Counted from the first letter of the stretch, positions 9,701 through 18,068 are shown. The stretch is 64,000 nucleotides of DNA from Kitasatospora sp. GP82 (GCF_029892105.1 NZ_JARZAJ010000020.1:1-64000), one strand, 5' to 3'. Notes: generated by a model not told the origin, from the letters alone. Translations and numbers: made by a program.

Positions 9701-10923
9701 CCCGACAGCTGCTCGATCTTCGTGCCGTCATCGCCCTGGATGTGCCAGGCACCGGTGGTGTCGTCGCGCACCAGGGGGCCGGAGTGACCGCCGAGACTGA
9801 GCCTGGCGTTCTGGCCCGCCCAGCATTCGTCCCCGGAGTTGGTGATGCCGTCCGTGTTGCAGCCCTGGTAGGAACGCTCGATGAACCCGGGCTGGTAGTC
9901 CCAGCCCTCGCCGGCCCAGGACGCCTGCGCGTTCTGTGCCGATGTCTTGCCGTCCACGGTCGAGGAGTCGTACGACAGCGACACCGACGGCGTCGCGCCG
10001 CCCATCGAGGCTGGAGTCTGGATCGGGTACGAGTAGGAGAAGTCCCCGATGTTGGAGCCGGCGCCCCACTTCGTCGACGGCGACAGCGGTGAGGCGGAAT
10101 AGCCGCCCATCGTGCCGTCGGACGACGCGGTCGCTGCCAGGACCATCGTCGGCGAGGCGGTCGCCGAGCTCTGGGCGAAATCCTGGAGCCCGCCGGAACC
10201 GCCACGAGCCGACAGGGAACCCTGCACCGCCGTGGACGAGTCCCTGACTGCGGGGAGCGTGACCTCCGCGGTCAGCACCCCTGTCTCCGGATCCACGCTG
10301 GAGGCCACCGGGGTCTGCTTCTGACACCCGATCTTGTCAGGTGTGGTCAGCGCACATGCCGGCAGAGCCACCAGACGTGCCCGGTCCGCCCAACCGATGC
10401 CCTGGAGGGCCTTGAGATCCAGCGCGACCTTGACACTGTGTCCTGCTGAGCCGGCGGCCTGCGTATCCGTCAGAGCCACGACCGGGCCGGCCACACCTGC
10501 GGCCTTGCCCTTGTCCGCACCGGTCACAGCGACCTGTACGGCGTGCGCGGAACTCCCCTCCCCCGCCGCCAGCTTCACGGGAAGTCGCCCGGCCTGGATC
10601 GCCTGTCCACTGTTCAGCGTCACCGACGCCGATCCGGCCGCCACAGGAACCAACGGCGCGGACGGCTTGAAGTCCTTCGGCACCGGGAACGCCGGAGCCT
10701 TCGGCTTCGCCGGCACGAGGTTCTTGCCCTTGACGGATTTCTGTCCCGCCAGCGGCGTCTTGGGCGTCCATACCTTCCCGTGCGGCCGCCGCGCGGCCAA
10801 CGCCTCGGCCGATGGAGCCGCCAGCATCGTCGTCAACACCGCCAGAAGGCTGAAAAGCCCCAGCCATCGGTGTCTTCCCGACAACCATCTACCAACCGGC
10901 GTCTGCCGGTGCCAAGCCCCCAC
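3769..10923 (-). CDS. Secreted RHS/YD-repeat polymorphic toxin with Hint domain
   Basis: The start is taken as GTG at 10923, with GGGAG six bases upstream. The first in-frame ATG (11007) would add 28 Cys-rich residues before the signal peptide. The product is about 2,384 residues: signal peptide (basic stretch, then LGLFSLLAVLTTMLAAPSAEA); a SpvB-like part with GxxPSVSLSYDSS and WAGEGWDYQPGFIERSY; many YD repeats (YDxxGRxT); the RHS core ending REYQPTTGRFLNPDPL; a hydrophobic Gly/Ala stretch; a Hint domain at about 2120-2280 (starts CSNSFPAGTKI, ends TYYVLAGG..VLVHNS); and a ~104-residue toxin end. Hint autocleavage at HN/S would release the tip. The toxin family is unassigned. Role: contact-dependent competition, by analogy. 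It is followed by its immunity gene. Confidence 0.9.
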   Translation of the reverse strand: MGAWHRQTPVGRWLSGRHRWLGLFSLLAVLTTMLAAPSAEALAARRPHGKVWTPKTPLAGQKSVKGKNLVPAKPKAPAFPVPKDFKPSAPLVPVAAGSASVTLNSGQAIQAGRLPVKLAAGEGSSAHAVQVAVTGADKGKAAGVAGPVVALTDTQAAGSAGHSVKVALDLKALQGIGWADRARLVALPACALTTPDKIGCQKQTPVASSVDPETGVLTAEVTLPAVRDSSTAVQGSLSARGGSGGLQDFAQSSATASPTMVLAATASSDGTMGGYSASPLSPSTKWGAGSNIGDFSYSYPIQTPASMGGATPSVSLSYDSSTVDGKTSAQNAQASWAGEGWDYQPGFIERSYQGCNTDGITNSGDECWAGQNARLSLGGHSGPLVRDDTTGAWHIQGDDGTKIEQLSGAANEARNGEYWRITTTDGTQYYFGLNHLPGGNQSDKAADSVEYMPVYSPKSGDDCYNSSTGTGSWCQEGWRWNLDYVVDPHQNLTNYLYQHDLNYYSRGGRQNNGSGTLTKYIRSAELRQIGYGQRLPDQIAANGAANAAAKVLFAVAERCTASGSVTCTTAQRTTANQANWPDSPLDQACASSGTCTNYSPTFWSPLMLSQISTQVLVGSSYTTVDSWALNHTFPDPGDGTKPSLWLASIQHTGTDGQTAVTLPKVSFTARELANRVDGLVPAAPAFYRPRIQQITTETGGQINVVYAAPECSRVNQHMPASEDSNTMACMPVHWYLPGSSSTTPVNDWFNKYLVTEVSEQDAITGTSLIKVTDYTYGGGAAWHRDDAEFTDPKTRTWDDFRGYQTVTTTTGTGNSGEAPKTQQVSTYLRGMNGDHLADGTSRSVSASFTPYPGASPVTATDDDWRSGSLLGGQTFTQAGGSAVGASATVTANPVTTATHHQQNGMPDLVARYDSTSTTESSWSRLSSGTWRTADTVSTTDPANGNRLVQSDDQGDGTSAVPEVCTTTGYATGSNPMMLGLVSEVRSVAGACGTTLNATNTVKDTRTLYDGQPFGQTGGTGDPTSTQAINSYDGSGQAQFATLTTSSFDAYGRTVSTTGPDGATTSTTFSPATGALPTKATLTGPMGASWATSKTFDPGRGLPLVSTDANGNATTEQYDGLGRLTAVWRPDRATNLSPNIKFSYSVNGVTAPTVVTSQTINEDGSYQTTNELYDGLGRVRQTQSSAIGVLAGRLITDTVYDSHGWATKTSQPYYDSANQPNGAIYAPQDSQVPAQTWTSYDGMGRPLTQAFMSYAQPQWSSTTAYPGADRVDVTPPQGGSATSTFTDVRGRTTALWQYHGGTATGNAADADVTTYNYTPGGNPSSRTDSSGNTWTYAYDLRGRQTSVTDPDTGTTSTTYDVASQIAATTDAKGNTLAYSYDVLGRKTGTYAASVAPANQLAGWTYDTVPNAKGYPASATRYVGGAAGKAYTQAVTGYDTMYRPTGTSVTIPSAEGALAGTYTTANQYTPVLGTLLHTDLPAVGGLPAEGIDYLYSSTGLLLASGGNNALVTDVQYDALGRPTRTTVGDYGTQVVSTQQYDWATGRVVTSSLDRQTGNTSLDQSSYTYNPAGQITSVTDLQNASVTDNQCFTYDYLGRLTTAWTDTAGSSTKAAPSVPGIGGCTNTSPTSGVKAPAKTTVGGPAPYWQSYTYDNTGNRTSLVQHDVTGNTANDITTTQTFGAAKSVNTPTSAPNSGGGTGGPHALLSTSTKSAGGTKAATYQYDAMGNTTSVTDTTGTTTLAWNGEDKLDSITKSGQSQGTSYLYDADGNQLIRRDPGKTTLNIGADELTLDSASGSMSDVRYYDAPGGLTITRVTAATGGGQLVYQAADPHGTNSVQIATDASQSVTRRPTDPFGNPRGTQPDPTTWAGDKGFVGGTKDDATGLTNLGAREYQPTTGRFLNPDPLLDAANPQQWNGYAYSGNEPTNSSDASGLIQIRDPHCDDCMVVNKRGDDTAVSFGNDPTTYTIHSESTSSSNGAGHGGSGNGRGTKKCGGWLSVSGISCHASNGATRVRNFTTDHPIVRALVITAIETAAGALCYGGGAAGALETGGATAVAAAAGCGAAVGVIGAGLNNFLDGSADHSTAGQLKAVAGGAIEGAASGALGGAIAEGAPTLARAAACSNSFPAGTKILLADGTTKPIDQLATGDTVTATDPQTGTTGGEHVTQTIITPDDKDFTDLRLTTTGEPEPPTATGSTPSSTANLTSTQHHPYWDITTQRWTAAADLHTGDQLRTTDGATVTVESVRNYHTEPTTAYNLTIDQLHTYYVLAGGTSVLVHNSSCTLLPSTHSDEYAVLGRLGDTEVAKSWPNHEVLDLPEGTWKPEKNDTWIQGIIGKRQKVYVASPKTEENLLRASGKGESVFARELRQLRHAGYYRSGDYLLPPE

Positions 10924-11419
10924 GAAGCATCTCCCGCATGTCACACAAGATTCACAATCGCACAATCGAGCGATTGCCGAGGCGACCTTAAATGGCTGCA
11001 CGGGCACAGCACCAGCACCAATGTGCTTACGATCAATGCTTTGCTTGAGCTTTGCTGTCGATACGATGATCTATCAGGACATCTCGGTACGACGCAATCT
11101 GACTTCTTATCAGAAGCCCTCCCGGGGCCTTCCGGGCGGCTTGAACCCGGACATCCTGACCATCTCCACGGCCTTGTGCACCGTCAGGCCCCGAACCAGT
11201 CCGGGCTCGCAGCGCAGACACTCAACTGATGTCCGATCCGGCGGCGTTCGCCAAAGGGCCGCGAGGTGCGAAGCCCGGCACGCCGCTTACGACTCGTAAC
11301 GGGATCAATCACCCCGGCCCACATGCAACGTGTCGTCAAAGCGGTTTGACGAGGGATCAAGTGACCGGCCATCCTTCCGCCTCGAATGCCTGCTCACGGT
11401 GGGCTGTTGAGAGAAAATA
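10924..11419. promoter_or_regulatory. Divergent intergenic region upstream of the RHS gene
   Basis: No gene is supported here. It must carry the RHS promoter. CAATCGAGCGATTG (10963-10976) is a 14-bp palindrome 40 bp upstream of the GTG start, a possible operator. The sequence is less GC-rich than average. The pseudogene to the right has lost its start, so any promoter facing it is now without a proper gene. Confidence 0.4.
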
Positions 11420-14111
11420 AGGAATCATGACGAAATCGGGCCAAATATTGCGGTAGTCGATGCGTTGACCACCGAGACGGCTATTACACAAGTCAACCCG
11501 GACGGGACGCTGACCACCACCGACCACATCCAGCCCGTACGCACCAAGCGCGGTGGGGCGTGGGCGGATCTGGACGCAACGCTGCACAAGAACGGTGACG
11601 GTACGCTGAGCCCGGCCGTCAGCTCCACAGGCCTGACGATTTCGGGCGGCGGCAGCAGTCCGATGGCCACCGTCACCACGGCTGACGGCAAGAGACTTGC
11701 GGTCAGCCCACCTTTCACGCTGCCCGCGCCGACCCTCGAAGGCTCCAGCGCGACCTACGCCAACGTGCTGCCGGATGTGGACCTTCGGGTCACCGCGCTG
11801 CCAACGGGGGGCTGGCGCGATGTCATCATCGTGCACACAGCAGCAGCTGCGGACCCGCAGCTGAAGAGTCTGCGTTTCCCGGTCAAGGCCGAGGGCCTGA
11901 ACGTCTCAGCAGATGTAGCCGGCAACCTCACCGTCAGGGACAACGACGGCAAGGTCCGGCTGGCCGCGCCGCCGCCGCTCCAGTGGGACTCCGCTATACC
12001 AGCCCCTGCTGCGCCCGGTGCACGGCCGGCGGTCAGGAGCCGTTCGCTGGCGGCCTCGCCGCACACCGTCCCGACGGCCGCCAAGCCCGCCTCCAGCGCC
12101 GAGGCGCCGGGCGAGCAGGCTCATCAGGCCCCGATGGGTATCACTGCCGACAACAGCAGCCTGACTCTCACCCCGGACCCGCAGACCTTCGGCAAGGGCA
12201 CCGGCCCCTGGTACCTCGATCCCACGATCGGTGTCACCGGCCAGACGCAGGCCTACGCCGAAGTCCAGGAGTTCCACTCCGACTACACGTACACCAGCGG
12301 TATGAGCGATCTCGGGCTCGGCTACTGCGACTACAGTGACTGCACCGGCATCGGCCGCGAGCGGGTCCACTACCAGATCGGCACGCCGTCGGCGCTCCTC
12401 AACCCGCCGTCCGGGGCCCCTCCGGCCCGGTCGTTCACGACTCCACTCTTTCCCTGCAAGCCACATCCGCATCGAACCCCAGTGGGTCGACGGTCGTGCA
12501 GGCGTACGACAGCGGTGGCATCGGGTCGGGCACGACCTGGAACAACCAGCCCTGTGGAACCGACAGTTCGCCAGGCCCGCACTGCGGCTACGTATCCTCA
12601 TCGCCGTCCTTCACCGGCACCGGTGCGGTCAACCTCGACGTCACCAGCATCATCAAGACAGCTGTTGCATCCCGATGGAGCAACTGGACTCTGATGCTCG
12701 CGGCCGGCGACGAGAACGACGACGCCATGCGACAACAGCGACGCGGGCACCTTCACCGCCGCGCCTGCGAGCAGCACCACTGGCTGGAACGGCGTCCAGG
12801 TCACCCATCGTGCGTCGCTGCTCGGCGGCAAGGCGGTCGACGACCTGATCGTCCACCCCAAGGGTGATCCGCAGCTGTACCTGTACCTGTACGAGAACGA
12901 CGGGCACGGCAACTTCAATGTCCGGACGTCGTTCTACAAGTCCGGCACATCCAGCAACTCCGCCGTCACCTGTCAGAACGTCAACGGAGTGACCATCACC
13001 TGCCCTGCCGACTTCGGCGGAACCGACTGGTCCACCACTACCCAGATCCTCGCCCTCGGCACCCCCGACGGCGAGAACACCGCCGGCCCGAACGGCACCA
13101 CCGTCCTCACCCAGACCTCACTGCTCGCGGTGATCAACGGCCAGCTGTGGCTCTTCCCGCCGGGCGCCTCCACCGCCCGGCTGCTCAAGCCCGTCGACCG
13201 TGAGGTCTCCACTGCCAACACGTGGGGCAACTACGACCTGATCGGTCCCGGCCCGGCCAACGGCAACAACCAGCCCACCCTGTGGGCCCGTGACAAGGTG
13301 GCCGGCACCATCCACGCCTATCCGCTCACCAAGAACGCGGACGGCACCGTCAACTACTCCGCCCTCGCCGACCCGACGACGGGTACCATCGCGAACACCG
13401 GCGGGGTCTACCCGGCCACTTTCCCGACAGTCGGCTCCTCGGGCGACATCACCGGTGACGGCATCCCCGATCTGTGGGCAGTCACCGCCGACGGCAAACT
13501 CGTCGTCTGGCCCGGCCAGAGCGTCGACGGCACACCCCACACCGCGGTCAACAACTTCAGCGCGCGTGCCACGCTCGCCGATCTCCGCGCGCCGCTGGGC
13601 CACTGGCGCCTCAATGACGTGGCCGGAAGCACGACGGCCGCGGACACCACGGGTCAGCATCCGCTGACCGTCCAGGGCGCCGCGTTCGGCTCCGACACCG
13701 TCAACGGCAAGCCGGCCACCGTCGCGGCGTTCAACGGCTCCAGCTCCACCATGACGGCGGGCGGCTCGATCATCGACACGACCCAGTCGTTCACCGTGAC
13801 CGCGTGGGCCAAGGCAACCGCCTCCGGTGGTGTGGTCATCTCGCAGGACGGCACCAACGCCAGCGGCCTTCAGCTCTGGCCGTCCAACATCGGCGGGGGC
13901 AGGGCGGAGTGGAAGTTCGGCATGGCCGCTTCCGACGCCGCGAACCTCGATCCAGAGCGGCACCAACCCCGTCAAGTGCATCGACAACACCAACGCTGCA
14001 ACCAGCAATGCGAACCCGGTGCAGATCTGGGACTGTTACAACATCCCGGCACAGCGCTGGAGCGTCTCCAGCTACGCCCCGGTGTCTCTCGCCCCGCTGC
14101 CTGGGACCTGA
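11420..14111 (+). pseudogene. DNRLRE / FG-GAP / LamG / ricin-type surface protein, broken
   Basis: These are parts of one large secreted protein of a kind often found beside RHS genes. Piece 1 (frame 2, about 11423-12420) has TTDHIQPVRTKRGGAWADLD, FGKGTGPWYLDP and the DNRLRE start. Piece 2 (frame 1, about 12420-12730) continues with SGTTWNNQPCGT and NLDVTSIIK. Piece 3 (frame 2, 12731-13945) has FG-GAP-like blocks (GDITGDGIPDLWAVTADGKLVVWPG) and a LamG start (LGHWRLND). Piece 4 (frame 3, 13950-14111) is the end of a ricin-B lectin (CIDNTNA, QIWDCYNIPAQRW). There are therefore at least three frame changes, plus internal deletions at about 12730 and 13950. No start codon or signal peptide remains. 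Confidence 0.8.
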
Positions 14112-14135
14112 CGCGCCAACAGAACCGACATCGGA

Positions 14136-14173
14136 GTAGGCCCCCAGCGCGTTCAGCCGCGTCGGGGGCCTAC
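14136..14173. terminator. Stem-loop between converging genes
   Basis: GTAGGCCCCC (14136-14145) pairs with GGGGGCCTAC (14164-14173) around an 18-nt loop. It sits just after the lectin-type pseudogene and before the end of the convergent SDR gene, so it may serve both directions. Confidence 0.6.
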
Positions 14174-14255
14174 CCCGTCCGTGCCCGTGCCCGAACACAG
14201 GAACGGCTCCTTCGCCGTTGAAAGGATGAGCAGGGCCCGAGCGTCGTTGGGTCGG

Positions 14256-15101
14256 TTATCCGAAGGCCGCGATGTTCCGTGCAACCCACTGGGCGAAGGT
14301 GCGCGGTGCGCGGCCGAGGACCTGCTCGACGGCGGGACTGATCCGCTGCTCGGCGGGGTTGGGTTCGCCGAGGATGTCGAGGGTGGTCTCGACCACGGGC
14401 TCGGGCATGAACCGCAGCATCTGTGCGCGGGCCTCGTCGCGGGTCTGCTCGATGAACCGGATCGGCTCGCCAAGTGCGTCGCCGATCGCCTCGGCTCGTT
14501 GCCGGGGCGTGCTGAGGGCGGGCCCGGTCAACTCGTAGACCTGCCCGGCGTGACCGTCCTCGCGCAGGGCTGCGGCAGCGACCTCGCCGATGTCGGCCGG
14601 GTCGACGGCCGGCAGGCCGACGTCACCGAACGGCGCGGCGACGGTCCGTCGGGCGCGGACCGACTCGATCCAGGCGTACGCGTTGGAGTCGAAGCCACCA
14701 GGCCGCAGGATCGTCCAGTCCATGCCCGACTGCCGGACGGCGTCCTCGAAGGCCCGTCCCGTGCCCCCGTGGGAGGACGACTGCGGTCGGGTCGCGACTC
14801 CTTGGGAGGACAGCAACACGATCCGTCCGACTCCGCCGGCCTTCGCGGCGTCGAGGATGTCCCGTGGGCGCAGCAGGTACGCACCGACGCCGGTGTCGTG
14901 GAGGAACAGCGCGTCGGCGCCGTCGAAAACGGGCCGAAGGCTCTCGGGGGCGGCCAGGTCCGCCTGCCAGTGCCGGACACCCTCGGGCACGGCCACGCCC
15001 GAGACCCCTCGGGACACCACCGTCACCTGCTCACCGGCTGCCGCGAGTGCCTGTACGAGCGGCCGGCCGACGTTCCCGGTGGCTCCTGTTGTCACGATCA
15101 T
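14256..15101 (-). CDS. NmrA-like NAD(P)-binding SDR family protein
   Basis: The product is 281 residues. An atypical SDR Rossmann start, VTTGATGNVGRPLV, gives the TGxxGxxG nucleotide motif. LLSSQG and the WTILRPGGFDSN segment follow, typical of NmrA/azoreductase-like SDRs that lack the usual YxxxK pair. The C-terminal half (about 190-281) is the helical substrate-side region. The start is ATG 15101 with GGGAG six bases upstream. A tandem 21-bp repeat lies just upstream and may be an operator. These proteins act as redox sensors or small-molecule reductases; the substrate cannot be predicted. Confidence 0.85.
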   Translation of the reverse strand: MIVTTGATGNVGRPLVQALAAAGEQVTVVSRGVSGVAVPEGVRHWQADLAAPESLRPVFDGADALFLHDTGVGAYLLRPRDILDAAKAGGVGRIVLLSSQGVATRPQSSSHGGTGRAFEDAVRQSGMDWTILRPGGFDSNAYAWIESVRARRTVAAPFGDVGLPAVDPADIGEVAAAALREDGHAGQVYELTGPALSTPRQRAEAIGDALGEPIRFIEQTRDEARAQMLRFMPEPVVETTLDILGEPNPAEQRISPAVEQVLGRAPRTFAQWVARNIAAFG

Positions 15102-15118
15102 GATCAGCTCCCATTCCG

Positions 15119-15160
15119 ATATGCACTGTGGTCATTCACATATGCACTGTGGTCATTCAC
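15119..15160. promoter_or_regulatory. Tandem 21-bp direct repeat upstream of the SDR gene
   Basis: ATATGCACTGTGGTCATTCAC occurs twice with no gap (15119-15139 and 15140-15160), 18-59 bp before the SDR start. The spacing of two helical turns fits a dimeric regulator binding side by side. The core GTGAATGACCACAGTGCA (minus strand) contains imperfect symmetry. The likely role is an operator or promoter of the SDR gene. Confidence 0.6.
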
Positions 15161-15188
15161 ATTGGTTGGCGCTGCCGTGCCTTCCGGC

Positions 15189-15818
15189 TCACGGCCGTCG
15201 GCCGTACCACGCCACGAGCCGGTCGATGTCCGGCGCGTCCGCATCGACGTCCACCGCTGCGGCGAACGGCACCCGGCCGCCACGCGGTTCGGCCGGAACG
15301 GCGCGGCGCATGGCCGCAAGGGAGACCGCCAGCACCGCCGGGTCCCACAAGGGGCGCTGGCCGGTCGCGGTGGCCAAGTCCCAGGTGTGCAGGGTGAACT
15401 CAGTGGTGTAGACGACGATGGCGGCCGAACCCGGCAGGGTGCCGAAGGGCAGGAGTAGCGGTCGGCCCAGGATCGCGGGCTCCGACCACACGGCCTCGAC
15501 CTCACGAGCGGCCGCGTCCCACACCGCCGCCCAGTCGCCGTCGGCGACGTCGTCCGCGAGGGCCGGGACGCTCAAGGGGTCACCGCCGCGCCCGATCACG
15601 GCGACCCTGCGCAGGACGGCGACGAGATGGCCGGACATCTGTCGGACCGTGTACTCGGTGCAGGGCGTCGGCCCGTCGAACTGGTCGGCACGGACGGCGG
15701 CAAGCGTGCGCCCGGCCAGGGCGACGGCCTTCGCGAAGCCCGGACGGGGGTCGGCGGCGGTTGCGAGTGTGGAGGTGACGGCGGTCAGCGTCCCGGCGAT
15801 GTTCGCGGTTTCGGTCAT
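15189..15818 (-). CDS. TIGR03086/maleylpyruvate isomerase-like metal-binding protein
   Basis: The product is about 209 residues, starting at ATG 15818 (GGATGGGGG just upstream) rather than 15848. The pattern is a DinB/MDMPI four-helix protein: an N-terminal DQFDGPTPCTEYTVRQMSGHLVAV segment, where the WTVRDLxNH-type His helps bind a divalent metal, then TTEFTLHTWDLATATGQ with the second His, and a helical tail. Actinomycetes hold many such proteins, possibly thiol-transfer (mycothiol-dependent) enzymes, with few known substrates. It is divergent from the WYL regulator (64 bp apart), which probably controls it. Confidence 0.8.
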   Translation of the reverse strand: MTETANIAGTLTAVTSTLATAADPRPGFAKAVALAGRTLAAVRADQFDGPTPCTEYTVRQMSGHLVAVLRRVAVIGRGGDPLSVPALADDVADGDWAAVWDAAAREVEAVWSEPAILGRPLLLPFGTLPGSAAIVVYTTEFTLHTWDLATATGQRPLWDPAVLAVSLAAMRRAVPAEPRGGRVPFAAAVDVDADAPDIDRLVAWYGRRP

Positions 15819-15881
15819 GACCCCCATCCTGAAAGCCAAACAGGCCATCCTCTGGCCAGTTTCCGGAAGAGAATGATCGGT

Positions 15882-17009
15882 ATGAGAGCTGATCGTCTGG
15901 TGGCGACGCTGCTGTTCCTGCAGACACGCGGACGAGTGACCGTCGCAGAGGTGGCCACGGAACTAGAGGTGTCCGAACGTACGGCGCGACGCGACCTGGA
16001 GGCGCTGGCGACCGCCGGCATTCCCGTCTACTCGCAGCGCGGCCGGGGCGGCGGCTGGTCGCTGGTCGGCGGAGCCCGAACCGACCTCACCGGGCTGACC
16101 GCCGACGAGATCCGGGCGCTGTTCCTCGTCGCGGGACCGTCATCCACCACGCCCGAGCTGCGGACGGCACTGCGCAAGCTGGTACGCGCCCTGCCGGTGA
16201 CCTTGCGTTCGGACGCCGAGGCCGCATCGCGCGCCGGTGTCACCGACGGCACGGACTGGTCGCGCACCGCCGTCACCGCCGAGGCGCCCCACCTCGACGC
16301 CCTCCAGCGCGCCGTGGTGGAGGGGACACAGATCCGGCTCGGGTACGCCGGGCCCGGCAAGCCCTCGGACGAACGGACGGTCCATCCGCTCGGCCTCGCG
16401 TCCAAGGCCGGCGTCGGCTACCTCGTCGCCGGCACCGACCGCGGCCTGCGGATCTTCCGGCTCAGCCGCGTCACCTCCGTGGAGGCGACCGGCGATCCCG
16501 TCGTACGGCCGGACGATTTCGACCTCGCCACGGCCTGGCGTTCCCTCGCCGCACGGATGGAGGACCGCATGCACGCGGCGACCGTGCGGGCCCGGGCCGA
16601 ACCGGGTACCGAGGCAATCCTGCAGCGGCTGTTCGGCGGCCGGCTGCGGATCGCCCGACCGCGTCCCGGCGAGTGGACGGAGATAGAGGTGGACGGGCCG
16701 TCACCAGAGGTTCTCGCGGCGCAACTGGCCGGGCTGGGAGCGCGTGTCGAGGTCCTCGACCCCCCAGAAGCCAGGGAGCGGCTCGCGCACCTGGCGGTCG
16801 AGCTCGCCGCCGTCTACGGGACACCGGCGAAAACCGGCGATGATCCGACGACCCCGGCCGCGACCCTCCCCGCGCCGTCGCCGTCGCCGTCGCCGTCGCC
16901 TGAGCGAGGATCACCGCAGCCCAGCGGACCGAGAACGAGAACCGCATCCGGTCCACCATGGACAGGCCTGCAGCCGACCTGGTGGCATTCGGCGGAGGTT
17001 CACAGGTGA
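15882..17009 (+). CDS. WYL-domain HTH transcriptional regulator
   Basis: The product starts at ATG 15882 (GGAAGAG 11 bases upstream). The N-terminal HTH_11/DeoR-type domain reads RADRLVATLLFLQTRGRVTVAEVATELEVSERTARRDL. The WYL-type sensor domain runs from about 140 (IRLGYAGPGKPSDERTVHPLGLASKAGVGYLVA), followed by the WCX end. Family members end near residue 320. Here the last ~60 residues are a Ser-Pro run encoded by CCGTCG repeats (about 16876-16900) and low-complexity residues that read antisense through an IS5 remnant. The original stop was therefore probably lost. It likely represses or activates the divergent TIGR03086 gene in response to an unknown ligand. Confidence 0.85.
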   Translation: MRADRLVATLLFLQTRGRVTVAEVATELEVSERTARRDLEALATAGIPVYSQRGRGGGWSLVGGARTDLTGLTADEIRALFLVAGPSSTTPELRTALRKLVRALPVTLRSDAEAASRAGVTDGTDWSRTAVTAEAPHLDALQRAVVEGTQIRLGYAGPGKPSDERTVHPLGLASKAGVGYLVAGTDRGLRIFRLSRVTSVEATGDPVVRPDDFDLATAWRSLAARMEDRMHAATVRARAEPGTEAILQRLFGGRLRIARPRPGEWTEIEVDGPSPEVLAAQLAGLGARVEVLDPPEARERLAHLAVELAAVYGTPAKTGDDPTTPAATLPAPSPSPSPSPERGSPQPSGPRTRTASGPPWTGLQPTWWHSAEVHR

Positions 17010-17319
17010 TCGGCACCCCGGAGAACACCTTGACCCGGGCCTTCGGCGGGTCGAGTGCGAGCAGTGGGCTGACGTGGTCGGTGATGCGGTCCGCCGCCGA
17101 CCTGGACACACCGAACAACGGAGCGAGCTGTCGCAGCGTCAGGTTCGTTCGTCAGTAGGCCGCGACCAGCAGCACCCGGTCCTCCAAGGACAGGCTCCAC
17201 GGTCGGCCCGGACGCACCGAACCGGCACCCTCGCGTCGCATCACCGTCATCAGTTTGCGGAAGTCACGCGGGCTCAGCCCGGTGAATAGGGCGGTCCAGG
17301 ACTGTTCCGACGCTGTCAT
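17010..17319 (-). pseudogene. IS5-type transposase N-terminal fragment with nonsense mutation
   Basis: From ATG 17319 (MTASEQSWTALFTGLSPRDF) the frame gives the N-terminal helices and the segment GRPWSLSLEDRVLLVAAY. It then meets TGA at 17152-17154, where relatives read TGG (YWRTNLTLRQLAPLFG). After the stop the same frame continues LTLRQLAPLFGVSRSAADRITDHVSPLLAL, so one point mutation made the stop. Homology ends near 17010 before any DDE residue. It is a dead remnant. Confidence 0.8.
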
Positions 17320-17471
17320 CACACCAGCCACATCAAGATCATCATATTTACGCCTACCTGACCTGGTTGCCGGGCGGCTGTGGCCGCCATGGCAGGTTGC
17401 AGATTTGTCCAGCCGCGCGCTCCCCCCGGACGGTTCGGCAGCAGGGTGCCGACGCTCCGGACCAACGGGGG

Positions 17472-18068
17472 TCAGACAGCTCGGCGACGTCGGTAGTAGG
17501 CGTAGGCAAGAGCGAGCACGATCGGACCCCACAACATCACCGGGCTGATACACACACGCGCCAGGACCATCCACCACCCGTTGCCGAAGGCGACCTCGTG
17601 AAAGCCCAGTAGACCGAACCAGGCGAGCGGCATGCTGTCCCACAGGGCGACCAGGCCCAGTCCGCCCAGGGTCGCCGGAATGATCGCGGCGAGTGGCGCG
17701 ACCCTCCGGCCGCCGATCAACGGCACCCAGACCGGGACAACCTCACCCCACCCGCTGACCAAGCCGGTGCAGAGCAGGGCCAGCCCCTCGGTAAGCAGAC
17801 TGAGTCCGAGGACGTAACCCGGGGCCCACCACGGGAGGGGCCCCGCGGGCTGGACGGTCCCCATCGTGAAGTCGAAGGCAAACGGCAGGCGCCACAGACA
17901 GTGCGGCAGCACGACGAACGGCAAGGCCCTGGCGAGTCGGAGCGCCCAGCCCGGGACCGGACGCTCGGTGTCGCCCAGGAAAGCTTGATCGGCATGACTC
18001 CACCGTCGCCGAACCCCGACGATGGGACGTCGGCCGCACGGACGATCTCGATCCCCCACAGGAGCCAC
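17472..18068 (-). CDS. Hypothetical polytopic membrane protein
   Basis: Up to 198 residues with about four hydrophobic segments (LPFVVLPHCLWRLPFAF; GYVLGLSLLTEGLALLCTG; LAAIIPATLGGLGLVAL; VMLWGPIVLALAYAYY) and a basic C-terminal tail. It belongs to the same family as the second half of the 53829-54911 protein: both have LT.GLV..WGEV.P.WVP....G..V.P..A.IPA. The first ~40 residues are unlike a membrane protein and may not be native. No clear start or ribosome site is seen, so the N-terminus may be rearranged. Function unknown. Confidence 0.6.
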   Translation of the reverse strand: MAPVGDRDRPCGRRPIVGVRRRWSHADQAFLGDTERPVPGWALRLARALPFVVLPHCLWRLPFAFDFTMGTVQPAGPLPWWAPGYVLGLSLLTEGLALLCTGLVSGWGEVVPVWVPLIGGRRVAPLAAIIPATLGGLGLVALWDSMPLAWFGLLGFHEVAFGNGWWMVLARVCISPVMLWGPIVLALAYAYYRRRRAV

